DNA of 64,000 nt from CALOAD01 sp942491415 (GCA_942491415.1 CALOAD010000014.1:558001-622000); one strand, 5' to 3'. Positions 33,498 through 42,731 are shown, counted from the stretch's first letter. Notes: generated by a model not told the origin, from the letters alone. Made by a program: numbers and translations.

Positions 33498-34059
33498 AAA
33501 ATTAAAGATTACTAAAAAAGGTGTGGCTCTCTCCGAGGGGGGACTTTTTTAAAAAAGTCCCGCAAAAACCTGCCTCCGTAAAACTTTTCTATTTTACTAA
33601 ACTTCGTTAATTTAAAGCATAATAATCTAAAAATGCTACATAACTCGATCAGCTTCGCTGATCTCAAACAATGTAGCTCGTGAAGAACTTTTCACTAAGT
33701 TAAGTAAAAAAACAAAAAGTTTAAAGTCGGCATTTTAAAAAATTTCAAAAATGGAAAAATCCCGACCATTATTTATTTTTGTAAGTTTTAAAGCGGAACG
33801 TAAAAAATAAAGGATGCTTGCTGTGTTTAAGCGTTAGCGAGTTAGCAAGCAAGTTTTGAAGAGAAAATAAAAATTAAGTGAAGCGTATACTCTTCGAGCA
33901 CCGTCATTTCTAAAACCTTTGGTTAAGAACTGACCTGTAAAACAAGAAAATAAATTTGTGTCGAAGTTTTAGTGGAGTTTTTTTAGAAAAAACTCCCCCT
34001 GCGGGAGGCAAGAACTTAAAATTACATAATACTTTTTATAGGACTTCTCAATATTATAA
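33498..34059. other. 562-base noncoding region holding a hairpin-rich element
   Basis: Between ispF and the convergent glycosyltransferase there is no credible gene. Most of the space is filled by the inverted-repeat element described separately. Confidence 0.7.
33513..34020. mobile_element. Candidate MITE-like noncoding element with imperfect inverted ends
   Basis: The left end (about 33523-33575) and the right end (about 33960-34010), read in opposite orientation, share the pattern CTCnCC-GAGGGGGA-TTTTTT-AAAAAA-TCC-AAAAC. Each end contains its own hairpin: a perfect palindrome at 33540-33561 (arms GGGACTTTTTT) and GGAGTTTTTT/AAAAAACTCC at 33974-33996. Between them lies a nested stem, GCTACAT (33634-33640) with ATGTAGC (33671-33677) enclosing GATCAGC-TTC-GCTGATC (33647-33663), and a CTTGCT/AGCAAG stem at about 33817-33848. 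ATTAC at 33508-33512 and 34021-34025 could be a target duplication. There is no transposase, so it would be non-autonomous. This is a pattern-based inference. Confidence 0.45.
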
Positions 34060-35121
34060 TCACTTCCAATCTGCAAAAGCAGCATCAAATTTATTAAAAC
34101 TTTTAATACGAATAATTTTTTCTTTTATATCTCGCTCTAAATTTCTTAAAAGCCATTTATTGGGTAAAAATGTAATTTTAAATAAATACTTTAAAAACCA
34201 AAGAAAAACTTTATTTTTATTATGAAAATCTAAAATAGAAGCTGTTTTTATTAAGTATCTACTATAAAACTCTTTCAACAAAGGGATTTCATCATGTGCC
34301 GATGCTATAATTTCCTCTATTATTTCTTTTGAAGAATTTTCAATAATAGCATCCTGTATTTGAGCAATAAAAGCCCTACATCGAAGCTTTTCAACCTCTT
34401 CACATAACCATGCCGGATAAATCTTATTTTTCAAAATATTGTTATTTAATACTTGAAAATGCTCTTCTACAATATCTTTATTTAAATCATATTTTTTTCT
34501 TTTTAAAACCAAAGGTTCGGGCAAATAAACAAATTCATAATGCTCTGCCAAACATAATAAATAATCATATTCAGAAGCATAATCGTATAAATTTGAAAAC
34601 AAACCTGTTTTTTCAATACAATCTTTATGGAAAACAAAACAAAGATTATCATTCAAACCATTAATCTGATGTAATTTAATCAAAGACTTTATTTTTGATT
34701 TAAGCCCACCGGTTTTAAACATTTTGCAAGTTCTATGTTTGTTGCTATTTTTCAAAGATTGCTTTATAGCAGTAACAAACACCTTTTTATCTTCAAAAAC
34801 AAAGTTTGACGATACTATTTTTTCAAGAAAATTCCCGCATAAAACATCTCCGGGATGCAATACCGTGACAAAATCACCATTACACAGGCTAATAGCATTA
34901 TTTATATTGTCATAAGTTTTTAAATTTATCGAATTTGAATAAATTTTAATCTTATAATTATCAAAACTTTCGACAATTTCTTCTAAAGATTCGGCGGAAA
35001 AATTGTCGATTATTATTACTTCATAATTGCTATAAGTTTGCTTATTAATACTCTTTAATGTTTTTTCAAAAAGCTTAACTTCATTATTATTAGTTATACA
35101 AATACTAAATAAAGGTTTCAT
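34060..35121 (-). CDS. Family 2 glycosyltransferase
   Basis: 353 aa. The GT-A fold begins PLFSICITNNNEVKLFEKTL and continues through YEVIIIDNFSAES. A divergent metal site, LHPGD, takes the place of DxD. The C-terminal half is helical and basic (LKYLFKITFLPNKWLL), suggesting membrane association. It is a lone gene with no other polysaccharide genes beside it, so the acceptor cannot be told. The ATG at 35121 follows AGAGAA. Confidence 0.88.
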   Translation of the reverse strand: MKPLFSICITNNNEVKLFEKTLKSINKQTYSNYEVIIIDNFSAESLEEIVESFDNYKIKIYSNSINLKTYDNINNAISLCNGDFVTVLHPGDVLCGNFLEKIVSSNFVFEDKKVFVTAIKQSLKNSNKHRTCKMFKTGGLKSKIKSLIKLHQINGLNDNLCFVFHKDCIEKTGLFSNLYDYASEYDYLLCLAEHYEFVYLPEPLVLKRKKYDLNKDIVEEHFQVLNNNILKNKIYPAWLCEEVEKLRCRAFIAQIQDAIIENSSKEIIEEIIASAHDEIPLLKEFYSRYLIKTASILDFHNKNKVFLWFLKYLFKITFLPNKWLLRNLERDIKEKIIRIKSFNKFDAAFADWK

Positions 35122-35362
35122 AAAATTCTCTTTTTATTCGATTGAATATTAAAATTTTGAAAAAAAAGCATGCCCGTTTCTATTACTCTATCATGTCTCC
35201 AGTCAGTTAAATTTTTCATTATTAGTATTAACATTCTAAAAAACATTTCGAAATGTAAAAAAACTATTGAAAAACCCTTCCCAGCTAGCAAACTTAAACT
35301 TTTAGTGTTTTTAATACACTATACTACAATATTAGCAACCAGCTGCGAAGGAGATATAAATA

Positions 35363-37273
35363 ATGAACAATATGCCAATAAATCCATTGGGCGTAAATCA
35401 ACAAAATCAGACCAAATCTACAAATAAAGTTTCTAAGCAAACAGTTCAAAATACTGTTAATACAGAACATATAGGAAGTTCACTGGATGCACTCGGTAAT
35501 ATCAATAAAGCAGGAATAAACTTCAAAGGAAATGACACGAAAAAATATGCCGGCTTTGAACCTGCTTTCACAGAAGCCGAACTTGACGATAAATTAAAAA
35601 ACTTCACCAATACAATAAAATTGGTAGGAGTCGATTCAAAAGAATTCAATAATCTAGCCGAAGGCGATAAAAAAGCTTTAAAACATCTTGTAAAAGCGGC
35701 AAAATTTATAGATGATGCCTTTTTAAAACAAGACAATAAAGATAATATGAAAATAAAAACAGCACTGACTAAAGCCTCCGAAAACGGTGATGACTACGCT
35801 CAAAAAATGTTAAAAATGTTTAATAGCTTTAATGGTGTTTCAGGTTTAGACAGAAGCTCAACGATGAACTATCTGTTTAAAGGAGTAGAAAATAAAGACG
35901 GATTAAATTATTATCCTAATGATCTTGGAAAAGAAGAATTTCACTCTATTATAAAAACTATGCTTCAAGAAGGTAAAAAAGAAGAAGTACAAACCATCCT
36001 AAACCAAAGAAGTGTAGTCGTAAGAGATGGTGACCAACTAAAAGGTATCGATTATACAAAAGCTTTTGCAAAAGAATTCCAAGCTGCCGCCACAGAACTT
36101 GAAAAAGCGGCAAAACAAACAACCAACAAAGATATGGCAGAATATTTCAACTTGCAGGCTGAGGCTCTTAAGAAAAACGATCCTGAAGCAGATTGTGCTG
36201 CCGACGCTAAATGGGCAAGTTTCCAGGAAGTTCCTCTTGAATTCACAATAGGTAGAGAACAATACGCCGATAGACTTACGGGTTCAGTATTAGAAAATCC
36301 TGAGCTGAAAACACTTATTGAAGAAAATGGCATTGATTGCCAGACAAAAGACTCCATAGGGGTTAGAGTCGGTATTATAAATAAAGAGGGAACTGAAGAT
36401 CTTTTAGGTTACAAAGAATCTTTGCCCGCAATTGCCAAACTTATGCCCTTAAGCGATCAATACGAACAAAGTATTAGCTCTGATCCTGATGAAGAAGTAA
36501 AACAAACAATGGGAGATGCCGATATTGTTTACTTATCAGGTGATTATTCTGCTTGCAGAGGTGGTCTGACAGTTGCTCAAAACCTTCCTAATGATGATAA
36601 ATTATCTGTTCAAAGAGGATTTGGAAGAAGAAATATCTATCATAGACAGGTTAGAATGGGCGGAAATCCCGAAAAACTTCAAAAAAAACTTGATCTAATA
36701 TTAGACGAATCTTTGCATAAATTATACGAAAAAGAATCAAGCCATAAATTCACAATCGGACATGAAAACAGCCACTCGCTAGGACCTTCAGGTTGTAAAA
36801 ATTCTTTAGGTTCTTTCAGTAATATTATTGAAGAAAACAAAGCCGATATGGGTGCTTTGGCCTTTTTAGATTATTTCGTTGAAATAGGAAAATACACGCA
36901 AGAAGAAGCAGACAAAATTCTAGTAACCTGGGCTGTAGGAAATCAAATGAAGGCAAAACCTTCTATATCTCAAGCGCACAGAGTAAGATCCGTTCTTCAA
37001 ACTAACTATTTCATTGAAAAAGGCGCCATAAATATTAATGATGAAGGTAGAATGTCATTAAACCTTGAAAAAATGATTCCAACAGCAAAATCAATGCTAA
37101 AAGAAGTTGTACAACTTCAAATGTCTCAAGACCCTAAAAAAGCAGAAGAATTTGTAAATAAATACTTTGATTGGAACCCGACACTTGAAAAAGTGGCAGA
37201 AAAAATATCTCAAGTTGATGACGGTTTATACATAGCACTTGAAAGTCCTCTTGCTGAAGAGCTATTGAAGTAA
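35363..37273 (+). CDS. Putative zinc peptidase related to dipeptidyl peptidase III (M49-like)
   Basis: 636 aa. FTIGHENSHSLGPSGC carries an HExxH motif (H467, E468, H471) followed by IIEENKADMGAL (E490/E491, D495), the spacing and second motif of M49-like bacterial peptidases. The preceding AQNLPNDDKLSVQRG also matches that group. The N-terminal 55 residues are Asn/Thr/Ser-rich and contain INFKG, resembling the ISF motif of the 30.7-31.4 kb proteins. No signal peptide is seen. AAGGAG precedes the ATG and a terminator follows. The peptidase assignment rests on motifs only. Confidence 0.75.
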   Translation: MNNMPINPLGVNQQNQTKSTNKVSKQTVQNTVNTEHIGSSLDALGNINKAGINFKGNDTKKYAGFEPAFTEAELDDKLKNFTNTIKLVGVDSKEFNNLAEGDKKALKHLVKAAKFIDDAFLKQDNKDNMKIKTALTKASENGDDYAQKMLKMFNSFNGVSGLDRSSTMNYLFKGVENKDGLNYYPNDLGKEEFHSIIKTMLQEGKKEEVQTILNQRSVVVRDGDQLKGIDYTKAFAKEFQAAATELEKAAKQTTNKDMAEYFNLQAEALKKNDPEADCAADAKWASFQEVPLEFTIGREQYADRLTGSVLENPELKTLIEENGIDCQTKDSIGVRVGIINKEGTEDLLGYKESLPAIAKLMPLSDQYEQSISSDPDEEVKQTMGDADIVYLSGDYSACRGGLTVAQNLPNDDKLSVQRGFGRRNIYHRQVRMGGNPEKLQKKLDLILDESLHKLYEKESSHKFTIGHENSHSLGPSGCKNSLGSFSNIIEENKADMGALAFLDYFVEIGKYTQEEADKILVTWAVGNQMKAKPSISQAHRVRSVLQTNYFIEKGAININDEGRMSLNLEKMIPTAKSMLKEVVQLQMSQDPKKAEEFVNKYFDWNPTLEKVAEKISQVDDGLYIALESPLAEELLK

Positions 37274-37296
37274 AAATTTAAAACAAACATTTTAAA

Positions 37297-37325
37297 CGAG
37301 CTTCTATTAAAGAAGCTCGTTTTTA
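37297..37325 (+). terminator. Rho-independent terminator
   Basis: ACGAGCTTCT and AGAAGCTCGT arms with loop ATTAA, followed by TTTTT, 24 bases after the M49-like gene stop. Confidence 0.88.
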
Positions 37326-37577
37326 TAGGAAAAGGAGTATCCTAATCCTTATTACTGTCCCTTGGACATTCCAAGCTAGGATCAAGACACTCTATATAAA
37401 ATCCCCGCTCTTGGGGTTTTGAGCATGGCAATATACTGGATTTCTCACAGTATATTGCTTTTGGTATTGCCAGTAGTATTTTACTTTTTAAAGTAAGGCT
37501 TACTGACTTTTACCTTGCCCATAATATAAAGCATCAAGAGGTAATATTCATTAGCAAAAAGTCTTATTTTTTATATT
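37326..37577. ncRNA. Structured intergenic region, possible small RNA
   Basis: About 250 bases between convergent genes with no open frame but several hairpins: CTTGG/CCAAG (about 37371-37385), CCCC/GGGG (about 37403-37416), GCAATATACTG/CAGTATATTGC with a 9-base loop (37428-37458) and TTACTTT/AAAGTAA (37481-37496). The left arm of the third stem can also pair with TATTGCC near 37465, giving an alternative fold. It does not match any RNA class I can recognise. Strand unknown. Confidence 0.4.
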
Positions 37578-38291
37578 TTAAATTACACTAAGTGCTGCAT
37601 ACAAATTATTTAATAAATGAGCCACAATACAAGGCATTACCGAACCTGTTTTTTCTTTTGCAATCCCTAAAATTAAACCTATAGAGGTAACTGCAGCAAG
37701 TGCAATAGTATGATCTAAATATTGAGCGTGAGAAAGTCCAAAAACAACAGCAGTAACGGCTATTCCACCTGCGATGCCAAAGTTTTTTACCAAAGCAGGT
37801 TGCATAAACCCTCTAAAGAAGATTTCTTCAACAACAGGGGCTATAAACACCGCTAAAAAAGCAAGCATTCGCAATCTATCTGCGGGCAATTCCTGATATG
37901 GATCTGTTTCAGGTGCTCCTACATAATTCATAAAAACAAGAGTTATTACACTTGTACTTATTACGAGTAAAAACGATATAAAAATGCCTGATGAAAAATA
38001 TTCACCAAACCTATCCATATCGATCCCCATAGCCTTTTTAAAACTCATATCGTATTTCTTAGTGATTATCGAATAAATGGCTATGAGAGTAATTGCAGAA
38101 ATTACAATTTGAACTATAATCGGAAATAAAAAAGAAACTCTATCAAAATTTGCAAGATATAAAAAAGCTACAGACACAAGCGAAATTGAAAAAATGATGC
38201 CATAGGCATAAAGTACATCAACTATTTTCCAGGGAACTTCACTGCTGTGCGAATAATTCATGTGAAGATTTGCATTTCCTCTATATGGCAT
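37578..38291 (-). CDS. CPBP-family intramembrane protease (Abi)
   Basis: 237 aa with about seven hydrophobic segments. The CPBP motifs are present: APVVEEIFFRGFMQ (EExxxR), FGLSHAQYLD and IVAHLLNN. Relatives include the Rce1 prenyl-protease family and bacteriocin-immunity proteins. The substrate is unknown. The N-terminal 20 residues are a hydrophilic extension. It is divergent from the MCE gene with a short shared upstream region. Confidence 0.9.
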   Translation of the reverse strand: MPYRGNANLHMNYSHSSEVPWKIVDVLYAYGIIFSISLVSVAFLYLANFDRVSFLFPIIVQIVISAITLIAIYSIITKKYDMSFKKAMGIDMDRFGEYFSSGIFISFLLVISTSVITLVFMNYVGAPETDPYQELPADRLRMLAFLAVFIAPVVEEIFFRGFMQPALVKNFGIAGGIAVTAVVFGLSHAQYLDHTIALAAVTSIGLILGIAKEKTGSVMPCIVAHLLNNLYAALSVI

Positions 38292-38387
38292 TTTTCACCT
38301 CAACTTGTAAACTTAATGCATTTTCCTTGAGAATTTTAAATTTGGTTGATAATATTAGTAAGGTAGTTTAATGTAAAAAACCATGTT

Positions 38388-39344
38388 ATGAGAAAAAGTA
38401 ATCTTTTACCATTGGAAATCACTATATGGATTGTGGTACTAACCGGCTTAGCTCTGATTAGCTTTTTTTCGATTAAAAAAGAATTTGATGCACGCCCAAA
38501 GTACAGTGTAGTTTTTCAAAACGTTGATAACCTTGTCAAAGGCTCTCCTGTAAGATTAATGGGTATTCAGGTAGGACATGTGATTTCTGTAAAACCTATG
38601 TATGATGAGGTTTTACTTACTTTTGTCATTAAAGAAAAAAACATTGACCTACCAAAAGGAACTCTTGCCAGTGTCCAATTTACAGGACTTGCAGGATCTA
38701 AATCTCTTGAACTATTCCCGCCTCATAAAAAGTATACGGGTCATGTCAAGCTCATAGCTGTAGAACCTATAAAATTGGATTCATTAATGACTCTTCAAAA
38801 TGATATTTTAGAATCCTATGTTAATTTCTCTTATAACGTGCGTGATTTTTTTGGAAAAAACACTCCCTGTGTAATTCGTAAACGCATAAAACAACATATA
38901 CAAACAACAAAACAAGCCTCTGATAAAACCAAAGAATTCACTCAAAAAACAAATCAACTTACGAACACCATTACAGAAAAATCTCAACAAGCTAAACAGT
39001 TTATGAATGAATCTTTAGATGTTATGGGTAAACCTGTTTTAATGGACAAAAAGGACATTTCCAACGGAATAAAGTTTATAAAAAATATCAAAAACGAAAA
39101 AAATATCAAAAAATTAAATGAAAAAACAAAAGACATTAGTTCAAAAACAACTCAAATTAAAAAAACAACAAACAGTATAAACGTCAAAAAGCAGGTTATA
39201 CAAACAAAAGATGATCTTTTACAAGCTCAGGACTTTGCTAAATCTTTAAAAGAAACTATAACGAATGAAAACATAAATAAAACTCAAAAAAACATTGATA
39301 ATATCAAAAAAACTACACAATCACTTAATAAAACCCTTGAATAA
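38388..39344 (+). CDS. MCE-domain (MlaD-like) lipid transport protein
   Basis: 318 aa. An N-terminal anchor (LEITIWIVVLTGLALISFF) is followed by one MCE domain (about 35-115: YSVVFQNVDNLVKGSPVRLMGIQVGHV, VQFTGLAGSKSLELFPP). The C-terminal half is a long, Lys/Thr/Asn-rich coiled coil. Such proteins shuttle phospholipids between inner and outer membranes, here implying an outer membrane. The partner permease and ATPase genes (mlaE, mlaF) are not adjacent. Confidence 0.88.
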   Translation: MRKSNLLPLEITIWIVVLTGLALISFFSIKKEFDARPKYSVVFQNVDNLVKGSPVRLMGIQVGHVISVKPMYDEVLLTFVIKEKNIDLPKGTLASVQFTGLAGSKSLELFPPHKKYTGHVKLIAVEPIKLDSLMTLQNDILESYVNFSYNVRDFFGKNTPCVIRKRIKQHIQTTKQASDKTKEFTQKTNQLTNTITEKSQQAKQFMNESLDVMGKPVLMDKKDISNGIKFIKNIKNEKNIKKLNEKTKDISSKTTQIKKTTNSINVKKQVIQTKDDLLQAQDFAKSLKETITNENINKTQKNIDNIKKTTQSLNKTLE

Positions 39345-39400
39345 AAACAAAATTGATAATAAAGTAAAAGTAAGCGGATTATCTGATAAGGATCTAACAA

Positions 39401-40072
39401 ATGGAAATAAGTGTTCAAAAAGCTGAAAATATATCTGTCTGCAATCACCCTATAGCTCTTCATAATCTCACTATAATGAGAGACAAAAATACATCTTCAG
39501 AGCTTTTTAGAAATGCAACCAAAAGACTGGCAGAAATATTATTTTTCAGTGCTACGGATAACCTGCCTACCGTCAAAACCCAAATTGAAACTCCTGTTAC
39601 AAAAACAGATTCAACAATAATCGATCCTAGCGCAAATATTATTATTGCTCCTATATTGCGAGCAGGTCTTATGTTCTCTGACGTGGCAAGCAACCTTTTG
39701 CCAAATGCAAGAGTGCATCATATAGGACTTTATAGAGATGAAAAAACACTAAAACCTGTTTGGTATTACAATAAATTACCTGAAAAGTTTGAAGAGCCTG
39801 AAAACACTTTTGTTTATGTATTGGATCCTATGGTTGCAACCGGTGGTAGTGCCGTTGAAGCTATTAAACTTTTCACCGACCACGGCATAGACCAGAAAAA
39901 TATAAGATTTATTTCATTATTAAGCGTTCCTGAAGGAATTGAAAAAGTTCACTCTGAATTCCCTAACGTAAAAGTAATTACAGCCTGGGTTGATAAACAC
40001 TTGAACGAACTGGGATACATAGTTCCCGGTCTTGGCGATGCCGGCGATAGAACTTTTAATACTCTTTATTAA
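39401..40072 (+). CDS. upp: Uracil phosphoribosyltransferase
   Basis: 223 aa. The PRPP-binding loop lies in YVLDPMVATGGSAVEAI, the flexible arm in ISLLSVPEGI, and the uracil-binding C-terminus in YIVPGLGDAGDRTFNT. It salvages uracil to UMP and is cytoplasmic. It lies 56 bases after the MCE gene, perhaps on the same message. Confidence 0.96.
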   Translation: MEISVQKAENISVCNHPIALHNLTIMRDKNTSSELFRNATKRLAEILFFSATDNLPTVKTQIETPVTKTDSTIIDPSANIIIAPILRAGLMFSDVASNLLPNARVHHIGLYRDEKTLKPVWYYNKLPEKFEEPENTFVYVLDPMVATGGSAVEAIKLFTDHGIDQKNIRFISLLSVPEGIEKVHSEFPNVKVITAWVDKHLNELGYIVPGLGDAGDRTFNTLY

Positions 40073-40260
40073 TTCCAATTAAGCTTTACGAAAGTTAGTA
40101 TAATTAATTAACAAAAATATTTACAAATAAAAAAGACCAAGCAGTTGCTTAGTCTAAGATAGCTGGATCGTGTCTGGGTAAGAGTCGAATATATATGCGT
40201 GTGTTAATTATATGAAACCTTATTTCAAAAAAAATAAACATTCCCCTAGTGGGTAATATA

Positions 40261-40289
40261 TTGGTATAATAAAAAAATAATTGTATACT
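40261..40289 (+). promoter_or_regulatory. Sigma70-like promoter for the TPR gene
   Basis: TTGGTA at 40261-40266 and TATACT at 40284-40289 with a 17-base spacer, about 60 bases before the ATG at 40349. Confidence 0.65.
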
Positions 40290-40348
40290 AAAACCTGTAA
40301 AACCTATCTATTAGACAAAAACAGAAATAAAGAGTATTTTAATAAATT

Positions 40349-41422
40349 ATGACTATAATATTAAGATTATTTAAAAATACAATTGTCAGAGTTTTAACCA
40401 TTGTTATTTTAATAGTTGGATTAATTCTTTCTATTGCATTTTGGGAAAAAGTTGTAGAACTCTATAATCACAGCATCGCCTATTATTATGTATATGTTGG
40501 AGACAAAAAATACAATCAAGGTGATTTTCAAAAGGCAATTGACAACTACAATACAGCTTTAAAACTTTATCCTGAACACGTCAAGGCAAGATATAACCTT
40601 GGAAACATCTATGTTGCTTATGAAGATTTTCATAGTGCTGCTCTTTGTTATGAAAAAGCTGTAAAACACTATCCTAACTACATAAATGCTCATATTCACC
40701 TTGGGATTATCCTTGCAGAAGAACTTTTTGATCTGGATAGAGCCATCGAAGAATATCAAAAAGCTGTCAAAACCACTCCCAACATAATAAAAGTACCTTA
40801 CTTTTTTAATAATGAACCTTATATAACCCAAAGCAAAGCTGTTGCTTATTATAATCTTGGATTAGCCTATAAATCAAAGTCTTTGATCTTCTCTGAAGAA
40901 CCAAAAAAAGAAAGGCAATATCTTAAAAAAGCAGCTGAAAGTTACAAAAAATCACTTGAGCTTGAACCTCAAAGCTATGAAACTTACTATAATCTGGGTA
41001 CAACATTGTATTTACTTGGTAAATATACTGATGCCAAAAAAGCTTACTGTCAGGCAATTAATATTGAACCATTAAACTATGAATTACATTATAATCTAGC
41101 CCTTTTACTTCGTGAGATAAAAGATTACAAGGGGTCAATAACAGAGCTGGAAAAAGCCGGGCTTATTCTGGATTCAAAAGGAAATGGGCTTGCAACAAGT
41201 TATATTTATGACGTTTTAAACGAAGTAAGCCAAAAAGCAGTATTGCAAAATAAACACAATCATCTTGTTGAAAAAATAGATAAAAAACCTTCAAGTTATT
41301 CACAAATTACTTATGTAAACGGAAAAGTTGTTCCAACAGAAGCTTTAGATAAAGCCATAATAGAAAACATGAGAAAATGCAAAGCCTGTGAAGGTTTAAA
41401 AATAAAAACAAAAAAAAACTAA
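40349..41422 (+). CDS. Membrane-anchored TPR protein
   Basis: 357 aa. A single N-terminal membrane segment (RVLTIVILIVGLILSIAFW, about 14-32) is followed by about six TPR units (KYNQGDFQKAIDNYNTAL, ARYNLGNIYVAYEDFHSAAL, ETYYNLGTTLYLLGKYTDAK and others). The end carries CKAC and a basic tail. The repeats should lie outside the cytoplasm if the N-in orientation holds. It is probably a scaffold for an envelope complex. The partner is unknown. The HDOD gene follows. Confidence 0.85.
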   Translation: MTIILRLFKNTIVRVLTIVILIVGLILSIAFWEKVVELYNHSIAYYYVYVGDKKYNQGDFQKAIDNYNTALKLYPEHVKARYNLGNIYVAYEDFHSAALCYEKAVKHYPNYINAHIHLGIILAEELFDLDRAIEEYQKAVKTTPNIIKVPYFFNNEPYITQSKAVAYYNLGLAYKSKSLIFSEEPKKERQYLKKAAESYKKSLELEPQSYETYYNLGTTLYLLGKYTDAKKAYCQAINIEPLNYELHYNLALLLREIKDYKGSITELEKAGLILDSKGNGLATSYIYDVLNEVSQKAVLQNKHNHLVEKIDKKPSSYSQITYVNGKVVPTEALDKAIIENMRKCKACEGLKIKTKKN

Positions 41423-41502
41423 ATCTTTAATGATTTAGCAATTTGCTCAAAATATAGTAAAATAGATTGTATCAGTATAAAGATTTGCGCAGGAGAGTTT
41501 AT

Positions 41503-42714
41503 TTGAAAGCCGTAGGGTATATAAGTTCATACAGATCACACGAACTAGACCGCGAAATAGAGTTAAAAATACAGCGAGAGCGCATCGCTGAATTTTGCAA
41601 AAATAACGCTATCGAGCTATTAAAACTTTATGAAGAATCAAAAGACAGTCGTGAAGACTACAAGCCTGAACTATTAAAGCTTATAGACTCTGCTTCAAGT
41701 AAAACTATTGATAAAGTTATTGTTTTAAAGTTCGAAAAATTCGGTCAAGAAAAACTTGTACAAGATTGGGTTGTAGAAGAACTTCATAAGCAAAGCGTAA
41801 AAGTACATTCACTCACTGAGTCTTCTAAATCAACATCAGGAATAACAAACGAAAAAGCTCTCAAAAAAGCAAACAATATAAAACTTAACGTAAGAGATAT
41901 TCCATCATTACCTGAAGTTGTAACAAAGATAATGGAACTTGTGCAAGATCCCAATTCATCCGCCGCACAATTAAGCAAAGTAATATCTCACGATCCGGGT
42001 CTTACATCACGTGTTTTAAGACTTGTAAATTCAGCTTATTACGGATTCCCAAAGCAAATTAGCTCAATTCAACACGCCATAATGATTTTAGGATTTACGA
42101 CAATGCGAGGTCTTGTTCTCTCTTCAAGTATTTTCAAAATATTTGCCCCTAAACCCGGTGTTGAACATAAACTGGATTATAAAAAATTCTGGAAACATTC
42201 TTTAGTAACAGCTGTAGCATCAAAAACCATAAAAAATCATTTGTACTTACAAGAAGAAGATGATGTCTTTAGTTCAGCAATACTTCACGATATCGGAAAA
42301 ATCATTTTAGATCAGTACGATCACGAAAATTATATTAACGCACTAACAAAAGCTTCAAATCCGCTAAAAAGTGAGCAAGTCCTTTTTTATGAAGAAGAAT
42401 TTTGTAGCGTAAATCACCAGGACATTGGTTTCTTAGTGACAGATGGCTGGAATTTACCAGACACAATAACAGACGTCATTAGATTTCACCATACTCCTTT
42501 AGAATCAGAAAACAACTCCAAATTGACGTCAATTGTTAATATAGGAAATATTTTATCTCATTTAATATTAGATCAAACTCCTTTTGATGTTGACTTTTTC
42601 GATCAGGAAATAACCGAACACCTTGGAATTGGTGCAGAAGATCTTTGGGAAATAAGTCAAAAAATCCAAGAACAGGTCGAAGACCTGGGCAACTTTGAAT
42701 CGTTTTTTAAGTAG
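41503..42714 (+). CDS. Fusion of inactive serine-recombinase (resolvase) fold with HDOD domain
   Basis: I place the start at TTG 41503, because AGGAGA lies six bases upstream and the protein then aligns with resolvases from residue 1 (MKAVGYISSYRSHELD). Residues 1-115 follow the resolvase N-domain, but every catalytic position is changed. By gamma-delta numbering R8 is Ser, S10 is Tyr, D67 is Glu, R68 is Lys and R71 is Gln (segment LKFEKFGQE). From about 133 an HDOD domain follows (IPSLPEVVTKIMELVQDPNS, AILHDIGKIILDQYDHENY). HDOD proteins act as signalling scaffolds near two-component and c-di-GMP circuits. The next gene is a diguanylate cyclase 17 bases away. Total 403 aa. Confidence 0.82.
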   Translation: MKAVGYISSYRSHELDREIELKIQRERIAEFCKNNAIELLKLYEESKDSREDYKPELLKLIDSASSKTIDKVIVLKFEKFGQEKLVQDWVVEELHKQSVKVHSLTESSKSTSGITNEKALKKANNIKLNVRDIPSLPEVVTKIMELVQDPNSSAAQLSKVISHDPGLTSRVLRLVNSAYYGFPKQISSIQHAIMILGFTTMRGLVLSSSIFKIFAPKPGVEHKLDYKKFWKHSLVTAVASKTIKNHLYLQEEDDVFSSAILHDIGKIILDQYDHENYINALTKASNPLKSEQVLFYEEEFCSVNHQDIGFLVTDGWNLPDTITDVIRFHHTPLESENNSKLTSIVNIGNILSHLILDQTPFDVDFFDQEITEHLGIGAEDLWEISQKIQEQVEDLGNFESFFK

Positions 42715-42731
42715 CAAAAAGGTAACTCAAA

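Noticed and set aside
33956..34225. Open frame on the plus strand across the right end of the hairpin element.
   Set aside because: It overlaps the glycosyltransferase gene antisense, has no ribosome site and includes the hairpin.
35347..35365. GAAGGAGATATAAAT before an ATG resembles the T7 gene 10 leader of expression vectors.
   Set aside because: The similarity is limited to a ribosome-site core in AT-rich DNA. Both flanks are native coding and intergenic sequence with no vector parts.
37326..37577. Attempt to read this as 6S RNA, SRP RNA, tmRNA or RNase P RNA.
   Set aside because: No diagnostic conserved sequences of these classes were found on either strand.
40127..40200. A stem-rich stretch after upp that looked like a tRNA fragment.
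   Set aside because: No acceptor stem, anticodon arm or T-loop consensus could be assembled.
41467..41502. Upstream extension of the HDOD fusion.
   Set aside because: AGGAGA and the resolvase alignment both place the start at the TTG at 41503.
41503..41860. The resolvase-like domain as a sign of a mobile element.
   Set aside because: All catalytic residues are replaced, there are no inverted repeats or att sites nearby, and the domain is fused to HDOD.
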